A DNA stretch of 64,000 nucleotides from Byssochlamys sp. IMV 00236. Its lineage: Eukaryota; Ascomycota; Eurotiomycetes; Eurotiales; Thermoascaceae. The notes below the pieces were generated by a model. It was not told where the DNA came from, searched no databases, and saw only the letters and a program-made list of their open reading frames with translations. Shown here piece by piece: positions 57,563 to 64,000 of the stretch. Numbering within the stretch: position 1 is the first letter of the stretch; each line of letters starts with the position of its first letter. The position numbers and the translations under genes are program-made. Location of the stretch: assembly GCA_001931875.2 (NCBI GenBank), contig MSJH02000805.1, positions 1-64,000 on the forward strand. The letters run 5' to 3'.

Positions 57563-60500
57563 ATGGCGCGTCTCGGCCGCGTAGGGTTCCTCGCCCTGGC
57601 GGTGGTTTTCCATCTCCTATATCTCTACTCAATCTTTGACATATACTTTGTCAGTCCGATTGTGAGTGGCATGCGATCATTCTCCGTCGAACGGGAACCA
57701 GGAAAAGAAGCGCCGGCGAAACGTCTCGTTCTTTTTGTTGGCGACGGGTTGCGCGCGGACAAAGCCTTCCAAGCATTTCCGGATCCCTCGCCGCCGGAGG
57801 GCGAGCAGGATGAAAACAGCGAGCCTATTCGCCTGGCGCCTTTTGTACGATCTCGAGTTTTATCCTACGGTACTTTTGGCGTGTCCCATACCCGAGTTCC
57901 CACCGAATCGAGACCCGGTCATGTTGCGCTCATCGCGGGGCTTTATGAAGACGTATCGGCGGTCACAACAGGCTGGAAGCTGAATCCTGTGAACTTCGAC
58001 AGCGTGTTCAACCGGAGCAGGCATACTTGGAGTTGGGGGAGCCCAGATATTCTACCCATGTTCAAGGAGGGAGCTGTTCCTGGCAGGGTGGATGCGGAAA
58101 TGTATAGCGAGGAAGCAGAGGACTTTTCAATGGACGCGACGTATCTTGATACATGGGTGTTTGACAAGGTCAAGGAACTATTTGCATCTGCGAAGACGGA
58201 CCCGGAGTTGAACGCCAAACTAAGGGAGGATAAGCTGGTGTTTTTCCTGCATCTACTCGGACTGGACACAACCGGACACTCCTACCGACCCTACTCCAAG
58301 GAGTATCTGCATAATATCAAAGTGGTCGACAGAGGCGTCAAGGAGATCACGGAGTTGATCGAGGACTTCTATGATGACGATAAGACGGCTTTCATTTTTA
58401 CGGCAGACCATGGAATGAGCGATTGGGGTAGCCACGGTGATGGTCATCCGGACAACACACGTACGCCCTTGGTTGCTTGGGGTGCTGGTGTCGCAAGGCC
58501 CAAACATACGGAAGCTGGTAAAATAACAGGTCACGAAGACGGGTTTTCATCCGACTGGGGATTTGACGACATCCGAAGGCACGATGTAGCGCAGGCCGAC
58601 GTTGCTGCCCTCATGGCATATTTGCTAGGGTTGGATTTTCCAGTGAACTCTGTTGGCCAGTTGCCCCTGGAATATATCGATGCAGACCCGAAGGAGAGTG
58701 CATTAGCGGCACTTGCGAATGCCCAGGAAGTGCTGGAGATGTATCGCGTCAAAGAGGAGCAGAAGCGTGCGACTTTGTTGCACTACAAGCCCTATGGACC
58801 ATTAAGAGATAGCCAGCACTCGATCGAACATCGCATCGAAGTGATCAGGAACTTGATCGCCAACGGAGAGTTTGAGGAATCGGTCACGTTATCCCAAAAT
58901 TTGTTGACGACTGCGCTAGAAGGTCTTCGTTACCTACAAACGTACGACTGGCTTTTTCTCAGGACTATCATCACTCTTGGATACTTGGGCTGGATTGCTT
59001 ATGCTATCACCACCGTCATCGATCTTCATGTTCTGCACGGTACCTCTGATGCCCACCGTACGACCTCTAGCACTATTCTCTTCTCTTCGGTCCTGGTTGG
59101 CCTATTCTCAGTATTACTGTACCAGCGTTCTTCGTGGAGGTATTACGCATACGCTATCTGCCCTATCTTCTTCTGGGAAGAAGTATTTGCGAGAAGGAAG
59201 GCTTTAATAGCAGGACGCCAGATTCTTCTGGGCCATATTAATAATTTAGGAGGTTACGCGTTATTTGGTCTGCAGGCATTTGCTTTCATTGGCGTTTTAG
59301 AGGCCCTTGTGAGCACCATCCCCTCTACAGTCCGTATCTTTGAGTTATTGGAGTACTAACTATGAACTAAAGGTCCAATCGTACTTCCATAGAGAAATAT
59401 ACACTGTATGTTTCCTACTAGCAGCTTTCTGGCCTTTGGCCTACGGTTCAGAGTTCCTCACCACGAACAAACTGCTTTCTGCGACTTGGGCTATTGGATG
59501 TAGTTTGATGAGCATCTTCACTTTGCTACCAGCTGTGAAAGTGGAGAGTATCACAATGATGTATGTGAACAGGACCCCGGGCTTTCATGCAAAAGAAACC
59601 CACTAATTACGTGGCTTATAACAACCAGAACTGTTGGTGGCCTTCTCATGTTCTTCACTGGAGCATTATACCTGGTTTTCGAGGAAACAATTGCTCGGCA
59701 TTCAGGAGCAAGTGTCGTAAGCAGCATTGGCTCGAGAATTATCATGGGAGTCCAGGTATGTTGTCAAAATCGATTATTTTTATCTGTCTTCGGGCACTGG
59801 ACAATAAGCGACATTACTTACTATGACAACTGTTATAGCTCGGTATGGTGTTACTTGCCATTATCGTAACTAGGTCGAGCGCCGCATCTCTACAAGCAAA
59901 GAGAGGTCTTCCATTTGGCAACCAAGTGGTTGGCTGGTTCGTTCTCGGTAAGTTGCCGGGATCTTGCTCAGTTAGATGGGCGTCGCTGTATAGTCATACT
60001 ATATAGCCAGCGTGATTTATATCTTTGGGATTTTAGCTCACCTTGCTTCTGTACAGTCACGTCGCTCTTACTTCCCTTCGTCCATCGCTTCTATCCGAAC
60101 AGCCACTATCTTCATCGCCTTATAATAATATTCCTTACATTTTCTCCCACCTTTATCATCCTCACCATCTCCTACGAAGGGCTTTTCTACTTCGTCTTCT
60201 GCATGACCTTGGTCACCTGGGTACGACTAGAGCATGCTATTTATGTACGCTCCAAGACCTCATCTGGGAAAACAGTCACTATCGATAGTGCTCAAAAACA
60301 TGTTGACCCTGTTGTTGATGCCGTCTCGAAGCCCGAAGACAGAGTTGGTTCTGGGGCTGAGTCTGGACAAGATTCAACCTCGACCGCAACCGTGGGATCA
60401 CATACCTACAGATACCGCGCTCTCACTATCTCTGATGCGCGTGTGGCGCTGTTCTTCTTTTTCCTGCTACAGTCTGCATTCTTCAGCACAGGAAATATCG

Positions 60501-61003
60501 CATCAGTATCCTCGTTCTCGATGGAGAGCGTGACCCGACTTATTCCGGTCTTTAGTCCATTCAGTCAGGGAGCGCTGCTGATTCTGAAACTATTGATACC
60601 CTTCGCCATTATCAGTGCCAACCTTGGTATCTTAAACCGCAGACTCGAAGTAACGCCTAGCGCGCTCTTCATGGTTGTGATGTCCATATCGGATGTCATG
60701 ACATTGAACTTCTTTTACATGGTTCGCGATGAGGGCTCGTGGCTTGACATCGGGACGACGATCAGTCATTTCTGCATTGCAAGCCTTCTGTGTACATTTG
60801 TCGCAGGGCTGGAGTTCTTGAGCGAAGCTTTTGTTAGCGGCGTTGAAGTTGGACCAGTTGCTCCGCATAGCCTTACCAAGGCCGGGACAGCTGTGACAAA
60901 CACCCTCAGAGTTGATGCTGAGCCTAACGGCTCCATGGATGGCAACATCAAAGCCGCGAATGGGACCGCCATCACGGAGGCAAACGGCGCTAATTCTTCA
61001 TAG
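57563..61003 (+). CDS. mcd4: GPI ethanolamine phosphate transferase 1 (Mcd4-like)
   Basis: 1038-residue model from five exons: 57563-59308, 59373-59560, 59629-59755, 59839-59947, 60057-61003; all GT-AG and in phase. Starts MARLGRVGFLALAVVFHLLY (N-terminal signal-anchor). An in-frame CTG-initiated extension to 57488 is ignored. The lumenal catalytic domain has the alkaline-phosphatase fold signatures VGDGLRADKAF (Asp61), the Thr114 region RVPTESRPGH, and FTADHGMSDWGSHGDGHPDN at about 280-300. After it come many transmembrane helices (about 490-1000), including YFHREIYTVCFLLAAFWPL and SPTFIILTISYEGLFY. The enzyme adds ethanolamine phosphate to the first mannose of the GPI precursor in the ER. 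Length fits Aspergillus homologues. The intron 4 acceptor GTACAG is chosen over an earlier AG to restore the frame. Confidence 0.95.
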
Positions 61004-61902
61004 TTGGAATATCTATTCGAAATGTAACTCTCTTGTGCATTTTATGCAATGCATCTATATATCTAAAGTCGGGGATCCATGAATCTTTTTGCTGGTCTTT
61101 GAGACATCTAGATATCCGATATCACGTATACGCGCATACTTTACAAGAGATACCTTGTCAGAGTATATGATACATACCAGAGATAGCTAATAATATTAAT
61201 TTAAGTGTTCTGTGAAATTTTAGAGCAGCGAAGCAAAAATGGAAGCTGAAGGAGCTGTCTAAAATATTGCTCCCACCCATACCCTAAGGCGTATTACTGC
61301 AGCCTGGCTCGTGGAACGTGATTTCGTCCTCAGCACTGCCCCAGCCTCTTCACACGAAGAGGACAATGCGCTGTCGATATCGAATTGACCGTAGGATAGG
61401 TTGACCTATTTCAGGAAATCTGAGTCTCTCGGAGTACTCCGAATTACCATTTGCCTCCACCTACAGCACTGAGTCCAGCGATCGACATTGTTACGAGAAA
61501 TAATAGTTACATAATAGATGGGATGTCCGCCTGGGAGCGGTCATATGTGTCAATTGAATGGCTTGTTCAATCTCGTGTTCTCGAGAACGCAGCCGCAATT
61601 CGAGCCAGGCAGACACGGGCCCATTACTTAACTCCGCCCCCAAATATCTATTTATTCACATTTACGATGACAATGCGATGGCTTGCAGATGACAGCACGT
61701 ATGTAGGTAGCCTTGTGAGACAAATAAATGGCACTACCCCACCCCCTTGTTAGGAGCCTCAACGTAGATTGCCTTTTTTTAGTGGGATAGTATCCTTCTC
61801 ATCGCACTTTCCATCCCTTCTTTTTTTGCTACAGCCTGGGTTTTTTACGACTTTCTATCTGTGAGAACTGGCATCGTGTACAGAAGCAGTGCAAACGCAA
61901 TC
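61004..61902. other. Intergenic region
   Basis: About 900 bp between mcd4 and the LITAF-domain gene. Two weak forward ORFs have no family resemblance. A T-rich stretch near 61.77-61.85 kb lies shortly upstream of the LITAF start. Confidence 0.4.
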
Positions 61903-62733
61903 ATGTCGACTGGTCAGGATAGCAAGGCACAATCTCGTGGGTTTAATATATATCCACTATATACCCTCTGCCTTGGTAAAATTGAGAAACTTACTTCTGT
62001 CTATTTACAGCTCCTTCTTATCAGATGCAGGACGGAGAGGCATCTAACGTCGACGCAATAGAACCCCAGTATGTTTCAGGTTTATCGATATCTGTTTTTC
62101 TTTTTTCTTCATATTCATATTACCGCGATTGTGATTTGGGAAATTGATGGAAGATTCCTATTCTCAGTCCTAACGTCCTCAATATATCCCCCAGGACTAA
62201 CTGCCCCTATTTTCTATACACCCCATATCATCAGACACACACAGATATCGCTGACAGATATGTCATTCAACCAGAACGTATCCCGCGCAACCTGACGCGG
62301 CACACACAGAGTCAAAGCAACCGATTGGCGTTTATCGGCCTGCCATTCCAGGACAAATCTACACCACTGCCATCCCGATCACTTCACTTTCACGGAATGC
62401 TGCTCCGGTAGATTGTCCTTCTTGTGGAGTCAGGGCTATGACCAATGTATCATACCACAGTGGGAACACAACTCAGTATGTGCAGAAGTTACCCAAACGA
62501 ACCAGATCGAGTTTGAAACGTACCACTAACCTTTTCATTTTTCGTTTTCGAATTGAAGCGTGTGGGCTCTCTTCATCTGCTGGTGCACCTGTCTCGGCTG
62601 TATCCCGTACCTAATTGACTCGACGAAGGACGTAGAGCACCACTGCAGTAATTGTGGTGTGCTTCTCGCAACTTGGCACCGTAGTGGTTCGCTCGAGGTG
62701 AATTATCGGAATATGTTGCAGCAACGTACCTAA
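61903..62733 (+). CDS. LITAF-domain membrane-associated zinc protein, four exons
   Basis: 155-residue model from exons 61903-61936, 62011-62068, 62275-62475 and 62559-62733, in phase. The first donor is GTGGGT; the neighbouring GTTTAA would give an early stop. Starts MSTGQDSKAQS. A PPSY motif at 12-15 resembles WW-domain (NEDD4/Rsp5) binding motifs. The LITAF/CDIP domain: VDCPSCG (Cys78, Cys81), a hydrophobic in-plane helix rich in Cys (VWALFICWCTCLGCIPYLI, 99-117), and HHCSNCG (Cys127, Cys130), which together bind zinc. LITAF proteins are monotopic on late endosome membranes and linked to trafficking. Fungal LITAF proteins are little studied and the exact role is not known. Confidence 0.88.
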
Positions 62734-64000
62734 GGGTTTGGAGTATGTTCTTCTAGGTGTGGGTTTCGGGAATTTCTATATTCTTTCTGCTGTCAGGGGT
62801 TATACTATTCTCATTTGGGGTTATTGGTAGCGTTGCATTGATTCATGGTCTGTGGTAAGGGGACAGTTATGAGCTTAGCATACAGGCGGGTTAAACAAGG
62901 GAATATACCCCTATTTCATATTGTCAAGAATTGACAGATAGAGAGACTATAGAGCGTACTCAACATTATCTTGAGTAAGTTCAGTATCCTAATGAAATTT
63001 TCTGATTGTGCAGTTTCTATACTTGCACGGTTTGTTTTCAAAAATGAAGAAGTTGGAGATTGAAATTCCCTGGCCTCGCCGACTGGCTAGTGAAAGTATT
63101 GCACAAGATCCGTGATACTCATTCCAAAACAGTGTACAAAAAGCCCGTTTTCTAACCATTATACAAAAAACTGGTTAATTCCAAGAGAGAACTGACGATA
63201 TTCGTCAACTCCTCTTGGACAAGCCTCGAGGACAACCGGCCATGTGTACGAAACTCGTCCTACCATGCAACCAAAAGCAGACCTTAGCACGTCCATATGC
63301 CCATGGGATGCCGCCAGGTACACAGCCTGTACAGGTAACTTGTTCTAGCCTACTGGAATCGAGGTCTACTCCGTAGATAAAGCCCGTTTATGCCGTTTTA
63401 TGTATGTAATGTATCCATGTCAACTGACTGCACTATTTTAGTGCACTACCAAGACTAAGCCTATTTAGGGATAATGGTTAGTACGCCCGGGCGCCCGGGC
63501 GTCTCACCCGACCATTTCAAATACCACGATGAAATGTTTTTCGAAAGTCTTTTTAGTCTCGAACTAATAGTACAGTAAACATGCTTTACATCACTCGTAA
63601 TTTACAATATGTCTCTCTTCCTCCCTTTATTAAAGATATTAGGTTCTTAAGATGATTTTAAATAATTAGTAACTTACTTAGGGTACCAATAATTAAGGAG
63701 CTCGGCTGATACTGGAGTAGTTACCATGATTTGCGATAAAGAATAACGAACTTAGTTATCAATTGATTCAGTAATATCGAAGAAGATTTAATTAAAATTG
63801 TAATTTCCCTCTGGTATTTGAGATGGTCGGGTAAGCGTGCACAGACCAACCCTAAGCCCTTGTTTCCAGAATAGGCTTGGTCTTGGTCGTGCACCAAAAC
63901 AAGTCGGTCATTCTGACTTAACTACTGATCTTTCCCCTTCTTTGTTTCCCACTCTGACTGCTCTTTAGACTCTTAGATATGGATGATCTTTCTGTCTACA
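62734..64000. other. Terminal intergenic region, no gene recognised
   Basis: About 1.27 kb with no gene. It contains an 11-bp inverted repeat (CTAACCATTAT at 63152-63162 and ATAATGGTTAG at 63471-63481) and a 20-bp GC palindrome. It turns AT-rich after 63.6 kb. Confidence 0.45.
63483..63502. repeat. Perfect 20-bp GC palindrome
   Basis: ACGCCCGGGCGCCCGGGCGT equals its own reverse complement. It begins one base after the right arm of the 11-bp inverted repeat, in sequence otherwise poor in GC. Function unknown. Confidence 0.9.

Overview
The window is filamentous-fungal nuclear DNA (Pezizomycotina, most likely Eurotiales close to Aspergillus or Penicillium). The evidence is: short GT-AG introns of about 50-250 bp, dispersed 5S rRNA genes, fungal gene families, and a 24-kb AT-rich block with the CpA/TpG depletion and TpA excess typical of repeat-induced point mutation (RIP).

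Layout. 0.7-5.4 kb: a 1568-residue NACHT receptor (NLR) with a C-terminal array of about 15 HEAT-like repeats. 5.7 kb: a 5S rRNA gene whose 3' end is the edge of the RIP block. 5.8-30.1 kb: the block itself, resolvable into a nest. A Helitron-like Rep/helicase relic (helicase C-terminus near 11.3 kb) is followed by a chromodomain Ty3/Gypsy element (element B, 11557-27449). B is split by a second, related chromovirus (element A, 18875-26689). Both have identifiable LTRs and 5-bp target-site duplications. 27.45-30.1 kb is a further mutated stretch that I cannot name. 30.7-39.1 kb: accessory genes: an Old Yellow Enzyme, a five-exon protein with a retropepsin-like DTGS motif, a six-exon FKBP12 paralogue and a histidinol-phosphatase. 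40.6-44.7 kb: mitochondrial housekeeping genes (holo-ACP synthase, ATP synthase subunit K, MTP18-like protein). 45.5-47.5 kb: a debris-rich stretch with two identical convergent tRNA-Arg(ACG) genes, a decayed ABCC-transporter nucleotide-binding domain and a second 5S rRNA gene. 48.2-49.4 kb: a secreted quercetinase-type cupin dioxygenase. 50.6-62.7 kb: conserved core genes: a LysM protein, Msp1, Csm1/Pcs1, Mcd4 and a LITAF-domain protein. The last 1.3 kb holds no gene but has a perfect 20-bp GC palindrome.

Genes in this window do not form one pathway. The right half is a conserved core segment (mitochondrial protein quality control and energy, kinetochore, GPI-anchor synthesis). The left half is an accessory segment built around transposon debris. 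All multi-exon models were built by hand from splice signals, reading-frame continuity and family resemblance. I ran no search, so family names rest on motif recognition.
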